From a virus, in the IMG/VR virus record IMGVR_UViG_3300046477_000628, positions 1 through 64,000 of that record: a stretch of DNA of 64,000 bases. One strand, written 5' to 3'. Position 1 is the stretch's first letter. The number at the start of each line of letters is the position of its first letter. Below, piece by piece: positions 46,419 through 54,772 of this stretch. Below the pieces are notes generated by a model, which was not told the origin of the DNA, searched no databases, and saw only the letters and a list, made by a program, of their open reading frames with translations. The translations under genes and the position numbers were made by a program.

Positions 46419-47080
46419 TTGTTGATGTGACCGATGTTTGAGATGCGACGATGTATGATCAGTGGAGTTGATAGCGCCTTCTCAACGCTCCACCCCCTTC
46501 GGTCGATGCGAAACGTAAGTGCTGCCCTCGTGAGGCCAGTAATCTCGACCCACTCGGCAAGGCACTTGGTCTCTCCCTTGTACGTCAGCATCCGATTGTT
46601 GCTCTTGTTGCGAGCCTGCTCCTCCATGGTGGCCCATCGGACGTTTCCTGGCTCGTAGTGGCCATTTGACTCTTTCCTGTCGATCGTGTGGTCAAGCGAA
46701 GGACATGGACCAATATGGGAGTAGAAGTTCTCGAATCCCTTCTCCCCCAGCCATTCGTCGCAGATTTTTACGCCTTTTCCGCCGTAGTGCTTGTAGTCAC
46801 CGCGAGATTCCTGTGTGCATCTGAGGATCATGGATCTCCAGATATTGTGTTCTCTGGTGCCGCACATGCCGTGGGTGATGTTTCTGGCGGTTGTCACCTC
46901 GTCTCGTCGGCATCCGCAACTTGTTGACGTTCCCTTTTTGAGTGAATAGCAGTCAACGATCTTCTCGGTGCCGCACTGGCAGCGGCACAACGCTTTGGCC
47001 CTTCCACCTGAGTCGCGTGGGGCCAGCGAGATCACAGTGTAACGTCCGAACTCTTTGTCGATCATCTCTTCCGCTTTCAT
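46415..47080 (-). CDS. AP2/HNH-type homing endonuclease (antisense)
   Basis: 221 residues, ATG at 47080 with a strong AAGGAGG. Blocks include CRCQCGTEKIV with CGC (zinc), HNIWRSMILRCTQESR, YGGKGVKICDEW, LDHTIDRKESNGHYEPGNVRW and NKSNNRMLTYKG. This is the phage HNH family with DNA-binding tail, similar to AP2-linked nucleases. It overlaps the last four bases of the upstream gene. It is likely a selfish homing gene. Confidence 0.85.
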   Translation of the reverse strand: MKAEEMIDKEFGRYTVISLAPRDSGGRAKALCRCQCGTEKIVDCYSLKKGTSTSCGCRRDEVTTARNITHGMCGTREHNIWRSMILRCTQESRGDYKHYGGKGVKICDEWLGEKGFENFYSHIGPCPSLDHTIDRKESNGHYEPGNVRWATMEEQARNKSNNRMLTYKGETKCLAEWVEITGLTRAALTFRIDRRGWSVEKALSTPLIIHRRISNIGHINN

Positions 47081-47161
47081 GCAGTGCCTCCTTCCGGCAC
47101 CTATCGCATGAATTCGGAAATCGCTGTTTTCGAGACGGTCAGTATTTGAAGCGAGGACTTG

Positions 47162-48334
47162 ATGTCAGCAAACTGGATACCTCCTTCTGGTGGCGGGACG
47201 CTCCCGGCGATTTTCCAGACCAGCACGCACGCAGACCAGATCGGTTTCAACGATTCGCCGGCCAACAACCAGGGGTTCTTTTCGTCCGGAGTTTGGCACC
47301 TTCCCGGCTCCGCGACGGTTTACGTTGCGACGCCGGCTGACCTCAACATCGGCCTCACCGTCTACACCCATCTGCTGCAAACTGATCGGTTCTATGATGG
47401 CACCGACGTGCGCAGCCACAAGGGTGGGATCGGCTCGCACGTCGATATTGACAATAATGATCCGTCATACAATCCTTCCTCCGGTGTCTCTTACGGAATC
47501 ACGACCTACACTCGCGTCGGCGTGAATGGACCCAGTTACGGCACCTGTCACGGCCTGAGTTCGACCGTGAACGTGCTCAATCAGGGCTCGGCGCTGAATG
47601 AGTACGCGTGCCTGTTCATGGCCATGTTGGGCGGCACTTATGACAATCATCTGATTGCCGGAGGCGACTTCTGGTTTACCGATTGGGGGCTGCACGGGCC
47701 GATCGGGGTGCAGCCGAGATTGCTCAACGGCGTCTCGCTGGTGACAAACAACTACTACAATGGTTCGCCCTCGGGGGGGCTTTCCGCGGGAATGGCGTTG
47801 CAGTCGCTCAGAGCCGCTGGACCTGGATTCGAGACGCATTGCGTGGGAGAAATTGCCAGCAACACGCAGGCGACGATCTACCCGATGGATGTCGGATATT
47901 TCGTCGGCGGCATTGCCACCGGTGGTACGGGAGACGCTTTCACTAACGCTATTCAGGTTGGTAGCAGCGTGGGGGTGTGGGGACCTCCGACCGGGAACCA
48001 AGCATGGGGCGGTGACCAGGGCCAGGTCGGGCGTGGAGTCGTCGTCAAGGCGAAGAATGCGGGCACGTCGTGTGCCAGGCTGGGCTCGTTTGTCTCCGAA
48101 GGCACTGGCGAGGGCGGAGGCCTCGTGTTCGGGCTCGATACCAACGATGCCAACCGGGCAAGTATCTCGCGGCCCGCGGCGGGCGTCATGACACTGCGAG
48201 GCAAGGTCAGCTTCGCGAACGGCGGCTACGCGGCTTCCACCACCGCGACCCCGACGAACGTCGTGGGCAAGATCGCGATTTACAACGACTCGGGCACGCT
48301 ACTCGGCTACCTGCCGCTTTACGGGAGCCTTTGA
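47162..48334 (+). CDS. Tail fibre-like protein
   Basis: 390 residues from the ATG at 47162 (GAGGA upstream). A beta-rich body with Gly-, Asn- and Thr-rich stretches (VSYGITTYTRVGVNG, GGLVFGLDTNDANRAS) and a C-terminus with KIAIYNDSGTLLGYLPLY typical of fibre ends. A structural role is inferred from size and neighbours. Confidence 0.55.
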   Translation: MSANWIPPSGGGTLPAIFQTSTHADQIGFNDSPANNQGFFSSGVWHLPGSATVYVATPADLNIGLTVYTHLLQTDRFYDGTDVRSHKGGIGSHVDIDNNDPSYNPSSGVSYGITTYTRVGVNGPSYGTCHGLSSTVNVLNQGSALNEYACLFMAMLGGTYDNHLIAGGDFWFTDWGLHGPIGVQPRLLNGVSLVTNNYYNGSPSGGLSAGMALQSLRAAGPGFETHCVGEIASNTQATIYPMDVGYFVGGIATGGTGDAFTNAIQVGSSVGVWGPPTGNQAWGGDQGQVGRGVVVKAKNAGTSCARLGSFVSEGTGEGGGLVFGLDTNDANRASISRPAAGVMTLRGKVSFANGGYAASTTATPTNVVGKIAIYNDSGTLLGYLPLYGSL

Positions 48335-48347
48335 ACTGACAAGGTGA

Positions 48348-48448
48348 TCCCGGCGCGCCGGGACTCACTGCGTTCGCTTGACAGGGTGACAAGGTGACCA
48401 AATACAGGCCCCTCACCTTGTCACCCGGTCACCTTGTCACCTTGTCAA
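48348..48448. repeat. Inverted repeats of GTGACAAGG type
   Basis: 48348-48363 is a perfect 16-bp palindrome (TCCCGGCGCGCCGGGA). 48378-48399 and 48427-48448 form a 22-bp inverted repeat with one G-T pair and a 27-base loop, built from GGTGACAAGGTGACC units. It fills the space between two fibre genes and resembles repetitive intergenic elements of bacterial chromosomes. Confidence 0.75.
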
Positions 48449-48469
48449 TTCAGAAGGGAGCCTTTGATC

Positions 48470-50350
48470 ATGTCTTACCCGACCTACCGACAGGATTTCG
48501 AGGGTGGCACAACCCTCGCGACCGCGTGTCCGGAGTTGGTTGACAGCGACTCCATGTTCACGATCGACAGCAGCGGGAGCCATGCCTTCACGGGCACGCA
48601 CTCGCTGTCGCTCACACCGGGCGGAAGCAACCACAACATCGTCAGTAATGCCAATGACACGCTGTCTGGCAACGTCACGCTCACGGCCTATGTGAATTTT
48701 GGCCAGACGCTCGAAGTCACGGACGTCCAGGCTCGTCAGTCTCCACTTAGCATCGCCCCCACCAGTTTCCAGCGGCTTACGTTCTCGGCCTCGAACGGCA
48801 TCGCGATCATTCAGAGCAACGCCGGCACGGTGAGCACCCTGAACACTCCGATTTCGGGCGTTACGCCTCCCGTTGGGGTCTGGCTGTGCTGCGAGCTGCG
48901 TTGCAACGGCACCGCGATCTCGGCGCGCGTCATCAGGCAGGACACGGGCCAGTTCTTCGTCAACACGGGAAGCGGATCATGGTCCTCCAGCCCTCAGACC
49001 CAGACTGGCACCGCGACGATGACTCCGGCGGCTGGCGGATTCGGGATGCGGGTTGGCGATGGCGTCGGGTATTTTATTGACGACATCATCTATGGACCGG
49101 CCGTACCATCTATCGACCTGACCTCTTTCACGATCAACGGCGTCGGAACCGGCCAGCAACTCACGGCCGGCGGATTCACCGACCCGCTCTTTGGCGTCAC
49201 CTGGTCATCGACCAACACGTCCGTAGCGACTGTCAACAGCACAGGGCTGGTGACCTCGGTTTCCGCCGGAACATCGACGATCACCGCGACGGGGAAACGA
49301 GACACGACCCAGACGGCGACTTCGACGGTCACCGTCAACACCACTGTGACCACTTACGCGGTGACACCACCGTCTCCACCGTCTGGGTTCGTTCACAGAT
49401 TGAGCGGCAACTTCGCGGTGGCGCCCAACGGGACATACAGCGGGACCATCACCGGGACACCATCCGGAGGGGGACTCTCGGGTGCCGACGCGATCACGCA
49501 TACGTGGTCGAGTTCTTCTGCTCCGCAGAATTTCAACTGGACCCCAACCGCCGTCGGCACCGTGACGATCACGTGGACCAACAGCGGTGGCCTCACCGAT
49601 CCATCCGTCAACACGTACACATCGTTGGCGCAAACCTTATCTGTGTCGCCGACGAATTTCGTCACCAATACCACCGCGACCGTAACCGCGACCGGAGGAG
49701 GAACCACGTGGAACTCCGGGGCACCTACGTTCTCGTTCCTGGGCGTCGCCGGCACCTTTGAAGGTGCAGTCACGGTCATCAGCGACACGCAGGCGACGTT
49801 CAGTTTCACCACGGGATCTGCAACAGGCGCCGGGACATTTACAGATTCGACAACCTCGGCAACGGCCAGTGTTGCGATTTCGGCCCCACCTACTACGTGG
49901 GGATTCCCGAGCATCGTCTACAATTTCGCATCGGGCCTCGTGGGGACCGTCGGGTACACCGTGTCGCTGATCTCGGATGGGACCGTGATCACCCCGAGGA
50001 CGACCGCCGGAGTTATCGCTGTTGGTCGTATCGGCTACGGCGCGATTGTCCAGATTCCGTTTTCTGGCGGGGTATCGATCGAGTGGGACGATGGAGCTGG
50101 GCATATCGTGGCCGAGGCTATCCAGCCCCGCGGTGTCGAACCTCCAAGTTCCGTGCTCAACAGCGGGATGAATGACATCCAGGCACTGGGGGAGATTCTC
50201 GCGATCATGAGTGGCCTGGCGTCCGGCTTCGTATCCTCGGGCACAAGTTCTCCTGTGTACAAGGCGCCGGACCAGGCAACGGTTCGTGCCTCGGGGACCG
50301 TAGACGAACTTGGGAACCGAACCGGCATAGCACTCTTTCCGATCGCTTAA
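48470..50350 (+). CDS. Fibre with BIG2-like Ig domains
   Basis: 626 residues from the ATG at 48470 (GGGAG upstream). LamG-like N-terminus (RQDFEGGTTLATACPEL), a BIG2-like Ig domain (VTWSSTNTSVATVNSTGLVT), further Ig-like beta-domains with a GLTDPSVNTY pattern shared with the 33338 protein, and a C-terminal compact domain (SIEWDDGAGHIVAEAIQP). It likely makes an adhesive fibre. Confidence 0.65.
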   Translation: MSYPTYRQDFEGGTTLATACPELVDSDSMFTIDSSGSHAFTGTHSLSLTPGGSNHNIVSNANDTLSGNVTLTAYVNFGQTLEVTDVQARQSPLSIAPTSFQRLTFSASNGIAIIQSNAGTVSTLNTPISGVTPPVGVWLCCELRCNGTAISARVIRQDTGQFFVNTGSGSWSSSPQTQTGTATMTPAAGGFGMRVGDGVGYFIDDIIYGPAVPSIDLTSFTINGVGTGQQLTAGGFTDPLFGVTWSSTNTSVATVNSTGLVTSVSAGTSTITATGKRDTTQTATSTVTVNTTVTTYAVTPPSPPSGFVHRLSGNFAVAPNGTYSGTITGTPSGGGLSGADAITHTWSSSSAPQNFNWTPTAVGTVTITWTNSGGLTDPSVNTYTSLAQTLSVSPTNFVTNTTATVTATGGGTTWNSGAPTFSFLGVAGTFEGAVTVISDTQATFSFTTGSATGAGTFTDSTTSATASVAISAPPTTWGFPSIVYNFASGLVGTVGYTVSLISDGTVITPRTTAGVIAVGRIGYGAIVQIPFSGGVSIEWDDGAGHIVAEAIQPRGVEPPSSVLNSGMNDIQALGEILAIMSGLASGFVSSGTSSPVYKAPDQATVRASGTVDELGNRTGIALFPIA

Positions 50351-50359
50351 TCCCAAACC

Positions 50360-51586
50360 ATGCCACGAACTACCTGGACCGGAACATGGTTTGGGCCAGT
50401 CAGCCTAAGTGGTCCTATCGGTCACGGTGGCACAGGGTTCGGCGGTTCCGCGTCGGTCGTTCATTACGCGGCCAATCCGTCTGCGACCGGCGGCATGTCG
50501 TTCGGGGGTCACTCCGCAGCCAATACCGTCGCCCAGTCCGGGGCTGGCGGCATGGGCCTGGGTGGCCACGCCACACCCTCCGATAGTGCTCGTCCTGCCG
50601 AGACTGGAGGATTGAGCCTGGGCGGCTCTACCCAGGGCTCTGTGGGCGTCCGTGTGGCACGCAGTGCCTCCGGGGGCGTATCCTTCGGTGGACGCGTCCA
50701 GACGCTGCTGACGCGTTCCACGGTCGCCTCGGGCGGCATTGGTTTGGGTGGCCAAGCCAAACTCATTGCGGGTGGCGGCGCGACGATCTTCGGGATCGGC
50801 GGAATGGCCCTTGGAGGCCAGCCGTCTCCGCTGACTGCATTTCATCCGGACCACTCCGGGGGAATCCAGTTAGGCGGCAAGTCGGCACGAGCCAGCGGGG
50901 TGTCCAGTAATGCCAGCGGAGGAATCAGGCTTGGCGGACACGCTGCCCCCAATAATTCATGGCGGATCGCCGCGACCGGTGGTATCAGGTACGGTGCTGG
51001 AGACCGCGGCACAAACCTCATCTACAACGTCTACACTAACACGGGCATCGGGGACCACGTCAGTTATCTTGCCCCGGTATTCACGACGAATCTCCTCTTC
51101 TACACGCCGCCGCCCTTGGTTGGTCCGTGCGACTGGTCGTTTCACGTGCGTGCCGAAGACGTAGAGACCGTAGAGGAAGAGAAGAACCTCGACGCCAGGC
51201 TGCGTATCGTCATCGACGCCAACGGCACCGACATCACGGGGCGGCCGAGTTCCCCCACCAAGATCGCGGTATTCCAGGTCAAGGGCGGAGTGATCCGCGT
51301 CCAGTGGATGTTCGTGCCCAGACAGGGTTCGTCTCCTCCTACCAAATTCAACGTCTATGCAGGGACGCCGTTGATCAATTACCTGGCCCCGGTGACCAAC
51401 GTTGGTTACGTCGGGAGCGGGAGTTACTCGGCGACCATCAGCGGCCTGACCGCAGACCTTACGTATCAGTTTGGTGTCCGCGCTTACAACGCCGTGGCCG
51501 AAGATCCGAACACCGAGGTCGTGTCGGCGACGATCGACGGTACCGGCCCCGCGCCACCCGACAACTTCACGATTTCTGCAATCTGA
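50360..51586 (+). CDS. Gly-repeat and FN3 tail protein
   Basis: 408 residues. Residues 20-210 hold about nine Ser-Gly-Gly-(Met/Val/Ile)-x-(Leu/Phe)-Gly-Gly repeats (GGMSFGGHS, GGLSLGGST, GGIGLGGQA). The rest is an FN3-type domain plus beta-sheets (SYSATISGLTADLTYQFGVRAYN). The gene at 59075 shares this layout. Likely a tail fibre or baseplate protein. Confidence 0.6.
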   Translation: MPRTTWTGTWFGPVSLSGPIGHGGTGFGGSASVVHYAANPSATGGMSFGGHSAANTVAQSGAGGMGLGGHATPSDSARPAETGGLSLGGSTQGSVGVRVARSASGGVSFGGRVQTLLTRSTVASGGIGLGGQAKLIAGGGATIFGIGGMALGGQPSPLTAFHPDHSGGIQLGGKSARASGVSSNASGGIRLGGHAAPNNSWRIAATGGIRYGAGDRGTNLIYNVYTNTGIGDHVSYLAPVFTTNLLFYTPPPLVGPCDWSFHVRAEDVETVEEEKNLDARLRIVIDANGTDITGRPSSPTKIAVFQVKGGVIRVQWMFVPRQGSSPPTKFNVYAGTPLINYLAPVTNVGYVGSGSYSATISGLTADLTYQFGVRAYNAVAEDPNTEVVSATIDGTGPAPPDNFTISAI

Positions 51587-51600
51587 CACAGGGGGGCTCA

Positions 51601-52044
51601 ATGCCTACTCCAACCAATTCGTTCATGAACTCGTCGGGTTGGCAGTTCACTCCAAGCGGCAGTTCCGCCATCCCGATCATCAAGGTAAAAGACTGGAACC
51701 TTAACAAGGGGATCAGTCGCGTCCGCGACTCTGCGGACTACGACGTATTCACCACGATCAACGTCTGCGATCACCAAGATCCGGTGATCACGCTCAGCAC
51801 GTTGAACGCATTCTCTCTGGTGCTCGTTGACCCGAGCGTCATCGGCACGTTGTTCGGCGTTGTACGCGATTCGTTCAACGGAGCACTCACCGGAGGCGGT
51901 GCGGTCTCGCTGACATTGACCAACGCCTCGATCATGGAAGACCAGGGGTCCGGTGCTCACCGGCAGCTCGCCCACAAGAGCCTGCACTTTTGCTCGTTCT
52001 CCACCGACGGCGTCACGTCTCCGCTGTCGATTGCCTCGGTCTAA
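51601..52044 (+). CDS. Major tail tube protein
   Basis: 147 residues from the ATG at 51601 with GGGGGG upstream. The size, beta-rich content (PIIKVKDWNLNKGISRVRDSADYDVFTTINV, GGAVSLTLTNASIM) and place between fibre genes and the chaperone/tape measure region suit a tail tube that polymerises along the tape measure. Tail-sheath genes were not seen, favouring a long non-contractile tail. Confidence 0.6.
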   Translation: MPTPTNSFMNSSGWQFTPSGSSAIPIIKVKDWNLNKGISRVRDSADYDVFTTINVCDHQDPVITLSTLNAFSLVLVDPSVIGTLFGVVRDSFNGALTGGGAVSLTLTNASIMEDQGSGAHRQLAHKSLHFCSFSTDGVTSPLSIASV

Positions 52045-52060
52045 TCTGAAGGAGATTCTG

Positions 52061-52420
52061 ATGGATGCACCAGCCGGACGACCGGACGCCGTGCTTGTCG
52101 ATCGCCATTTCCCCCGCGCCGACGACGGAAACCATTCGGCGCGGAGGGCAATGTTTGTGGAGCTTCTGGGCGGCGACCGCGTGGAATCCCGCGGGGTGAT
52201 CCCGCTTCAGAAGAGTCTGCTCACGTCGAACCTCGATCACACGTTCTTGTTCCCCAAGAACACGCCCCAGGAGGGCCAGCGTCGCCACGACTGGTTCGTG
52301 GCCGAGAAGACCACGGAGACGCCTGGGTGGAAGAAGGGCGCGCAGGCCACCGAGAGTCAGATCGAAGGACACGGGTTCGTGCTCCTCGGCTACCTCAAGC
52401 TGCTGGAGACCGCAGAGTGA
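52061..52420 (+). CDS. Hypothetical tail-region protein
   Basis: 119 residues, ATG with AAGGAG. Mixed charged sequence (DRHFPRADDGNHSARRAMFVE) with Lys/Trp-rich middle (WFVAEKTTETPGWKKGAQ) and a short helical end. No family seen. It overlaps the next GTG. Confidence 0.5.
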   Translation: MDAPAGRPDAVLVDRHFPRADDGNHSARRAMFVELLGGDRVESRGVIPLQKSLLTSNLDHTFLFPKNTPQEGQRRHDWFVAEKTTETPGWKKGAQATESQIEGHGFVLLGYLKLLETAE

Positions 52421-52920
52421 ACAGCCGAAACTCCTGGTTCGCGGTAGCGTGGCTCCAGGCGATTGTGCTCGTAGGGATAGCGGGTGTCAGGTACGGAGAG
52501 CACAGCGTAGGACCGCAACCAGTCACCCCAACGCCTCACGTCGATCCTGTCAAGCCAGAGCCCGACAAGCCCGCGCCGCCCCCGATCGACCCCACGCCTC
52601 CGGCTCCCAATCCGGCCCCCGAGAAGTCGGTGTTCTTCAGGATCGGCCAGTCCTACCAGGGTGTGCTCGCGACGAGCTGCGCTGCCGGCTGGAAGTCAGG
52701 GCAGATCGCGATCATCGCGGGCAAGAATCCGGACGACGCGCTGAATGTGGTATCGAAGTCGTGGGGCAACGCGCTCAAGCCCAAGTATGACAGCATAATC
52801 AAGCCAGAGATCGCCAAGATCGCCGGTGACCCCAAGAACTACGGAGACGCTGAGAAGGCTGCGGTGGCGAAGGCGTTCGGTGATCTCAGCGAAGGCCTCG
52901 CCTCGGGAGCCGCGAAATGA
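52417..52920 (+). CDS. Membrane-anchored Pro-rich protein
   Basis: 167 residues from a GTG overlapping the preceding stop. An N-terminal transmembrane helix (FAVAWLQAIVLVGIAGV) is followed by a Pro-rich stalk (EPDKPAPPPIDPTPPAPNP) and a helical C-terminal domain (DDALNVVSKSWGNALK, AVAKAFGDLSEGLASG). It sits directly before the papain-like peptidase and could act in lysis or membrane contact. Confidence 0.6.
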   Translation: MNSRNSWFAVAWLQAIVLVGIAGVRYGEHSVGPQPVTPTPHVDPVKPEPDKPAPPPIDPTPPAPNPAPEKSVFFRIGQSYQGVLATSCAAGWKSGQIAIIAGKNPDDALNVVSKSWGNALKPKYDSIIKPEIAKIAGDPKNYGDAEKAAVAKAFGDLSEGLASGAAK

Positions 52921-53831
52921 CCGACGAACAGATCCAGAAACTGCTTGGCTGGCGAGGCATCGACGCTGTCCAACAGCATCTCGTCCAGGGCGTCCCCGAC
53001 TTCTCCGACGTCGCCTCTGATCTCTACTACGGGAGCAGGGGAGACGATCAGTTCTACCTCCTCTACAAGGCCATGTACGAGGTGTGGGGCACGCAGGATA
53101 CGCCGTACGTGGCCCAGGAGATCGGCGATTGTGTTTCGCACGGATTCTCGCATGCGAATGACTGTCGTCAGTGCATCGAGATCGCACTCGACGGCTCCGG
53201 AGAGTTCCGCGAGACCGACACCGAGTTCATGTACGGGGCGAGCCGGGAGGTTGCGGGCATCCTCGGTCCCTCCGATGGATCATACGGTGGTGCCGTGGTC
53301 AAGGCCGCGACTCAGATCGGGATGGTGAGCCGCGAGATGCTCGGCACCGACGGCAAGTACAGCGGTGCCAGGGCGAAGCAGTGGGGGATGACTGGTCCAC
53401 CGGCCAAGTACAAGGCGATGGCCGCCGACTACAAGATCGGTTCGTACGCGGCGGTCAAGAACTTCGACGATGCCGTGGCGGCGCTCAAGAACGGATACCC
53501 GATCCTGGAGTGCTGCGGCGTCTGGGGAAAGGGAGAGCGCGACCAGGACGGGTTCATCCAGGGGTTCGGCCGCGGAGGCCACTGTCAGGCCATCCTGGCG
53601 GCTCGCCTGGACAAGCCCGGGCTCCTGGTGTTCAACTCTTGGCCGGAGTCCGCGTACAGCGGACCCAGGCCCATGGACATGCCCCAGCAGGGCTACTGGA
53701 TCACGCAGAAGCAAGCGAACGCGTGGTTCGCCATGGGCGAGGCCTACGCGCTCTCCTCGACACCCTACTTCAAGAAACGCGACATCCCCAAGTCGTGGAA
53801 GCTCGACGGTGGCGCTTTCCCTTCACTCTGA
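52917..53831 (+). CDS. Papain-like cysteine peptidase
   Basis: 304 residues. The papain order of catalytic residues is visible: Gln67-x4-Cys72 (QEIGDCVSHGF), His223 (GRGGHCQAIL) and Asn241 in FNSWPES, matching the NSW motif of the C1 family. No signal peptide. It overlaps the membrane-anchored gene. Phage peptidases of this fold can cleave cell-wall peptides or mature virion proteins; it may be the lysin or an internal tail enzyme. Confidence 0.75.
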   Translation: MTDEQIQKLLGWRGIDAVQQHLVQGVPDFSDVASDLYYGSRGDDQFYLLYKAMYEVWGTQDTPYVAQEIGDCVSHGFSHANDCRQCIEIALDGSGEFRETDTEFMYGASREVAGILGPSDGSYGGAVVKAATQIGMVSREMLGTDGKYSGARAKQWGMTGPPAKYKAMAADYKIGSYAAVKNFDDAVAALKNGYPILECCGVWGKGERDQDGFIQGFGRGGHCQAILAARLDKPGLLVFNSWPESAYSGPRPMDMPQQGYWITQKQANAWFAMGEAYALSSTPYFKKRDIPKSWKLDGGAFPSL

Positions 53832-53839
53832 GGACAACG

Positions 53840-54058
53840 ATGGGCACCATGATGATCCTTGTTCCGCTCGCCCACAAGCTGTTGTGGGCCGCGATCACCC
53901 GTAATCCCGTCAGTGCCCTTGGCGCCGTCGTGACCGCGATCCACGGCGTCATTGGGCTCGTAGAGAAAAGCAAGAAGAAGCCCAGCAAGGCAGAGATGGA
54001 CCAGGCCTATACGTCGCTGTCCAGGGCATTGAACAAGGTCAACGATCTTTCCAGGTGA
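53840..54058 (+). CDS. Small membrane protein (holin candidate)
   Basis: 72 residues, ATG with GAGGA upstream. The N-terminal half is hydrophobic (MMILVPLAHKLLWAAI, then VSALGAVVTAIHGVIGLV) and a Lys-rich helix follows. Its position after a papain-like peptidase is compatible with holin. The topology cannot be proved. Confidence 0.55.
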   Translation: MGTMMILVPLAHKLLWAAITRNPVSALGAVVTAIHGVIGLVEKSKKKPSKAEMDQAYTSLSRALNKVNDLSR

Positions 54059-54074
54059 CAATGAGGAACCAACG

Positions 54075-54554
54075 ATGAGCGAGGAATTCACGGGGACATC
54101 AGAATCGGAATTCAGGAGGTCTGACTTCGTCGGAGGGATTCCGGTCAGGATGATCGATGGGCAGGAATGGTTTCTGGCTGAGCCCAGGGTTCGCCTTGTC
54201 CCAGCGGACAGTGACGTCGGATTCGAGGTCTTTCTATCCCTGGATGACGACGGAACGTTCAACGACCTCGTCATTGAACTCCAGTCGATGCAGTTCATGG
54301 ACAAGGACGAATTCCAGAAGAACTGCACGTACCGCTACGCCGCGACCGAGATCAAACTCGGCCGCATGATGCTAGAGCGCAACTACACGCTCGACATGGA
54401 GCATCTCAGGCGGATCTTCCAGGTCAGCCATGATGCCGAGCGAGATCCCGTGGCCAACGGGATCAGGGAGGCGGTCACCAGGATCGTCGCTGGCGATGCC
54501 CCAAAAACTTCGGCCGATGGCGACGAGCAGTCTCCTACGCTGTCGGCCTCCTGA
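54075..54554 (+). CDS. Tail assembly chaperone, short form
   Basis: 159 residues, GAGGA upstream. A central domain (VFLSLDDDGTFNDLVIELQSMQFMDKDEF, AATEIKLGRMMLERNYTLDMEH) precedes an acidic end. It lies just before the tape measure, the classic place for the chaperone gene with frameshift. The C-terminal 18 residues follow the slip site and are not needed for the fused form. Binds the tape measure during tail assembly. Confidence 0.7.
   Translation: MSEEFTGTSESEFRRSDFVGGIPVRMIDGQEWFLAEPRVRLVPADSDVGFEVFLSLDDDGTFNDLVIELQSMQFMDKDEFQKNCTYRYAATEIKLGRMMLERNYTLDMEHLRRIFQVSHDAERDPVANGIREAVTRIVAGDAPKTSADGDEQSPTLSAS
54500..54548 (+). promoter_or_regulatory. Programmed -1 ribosomal frameshift site
   Basis: CCCAAAA (54500-54506) is read C-CCA-AAA in the chaperone frame, an exact X-XXY-YYZ slippery heptamer. 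Five bases later GGCCGA (54512-54517) pairs with TCGGCC (54543-54548), a likely stimulatory stem. The -1 frame stays open from 54434 to 54709. Confidence 0.78.
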
Positions 54555-54712
54555 GTTTCGGAGACGGCATGCTGATGAGCGACTACTTCACGGCGGTCGC
54601 ATTTGCTGCCACCGGTGTTGTCCCGCTGGTTGACTGGGCCGAGGATGATACCGGAGTCATCGCCGATTACAAGCGAGAACGGCAGCGAGAGAAGATCAGC
54701 ATGATCGGCTGA
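54506..54712 (+). CDS. Frameshift extension of tail chaperone
   Basis: In the -1 frame after CCCAAAA, reading continues through FGRWRRAVSYAVGLLSFGDG to MLMSDYFTAVAFAATGVVPL, ending at 54712 in a basic KRERQREKISMIG. An internal ATG at 54569 with GGAG could also start a 47-residue product. In lambda-like tails the fused longer chaperone (gpGT type) is essential and made by frameshift; the layout here matches. Confidence 0.7.
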   Translation, partial: NFGRWRRAVSYAVGLLSFGDGMLMSDYFTAVAFAATGVVPLVDWAEDDTGVIADYKRERQREKISMIG

Positions 54713-54772
54713 TGAGTCTTCGATATCGGCTGTTGCATGCGCAGTCGAATGAAATATTGAGAAGGCAGCGTA

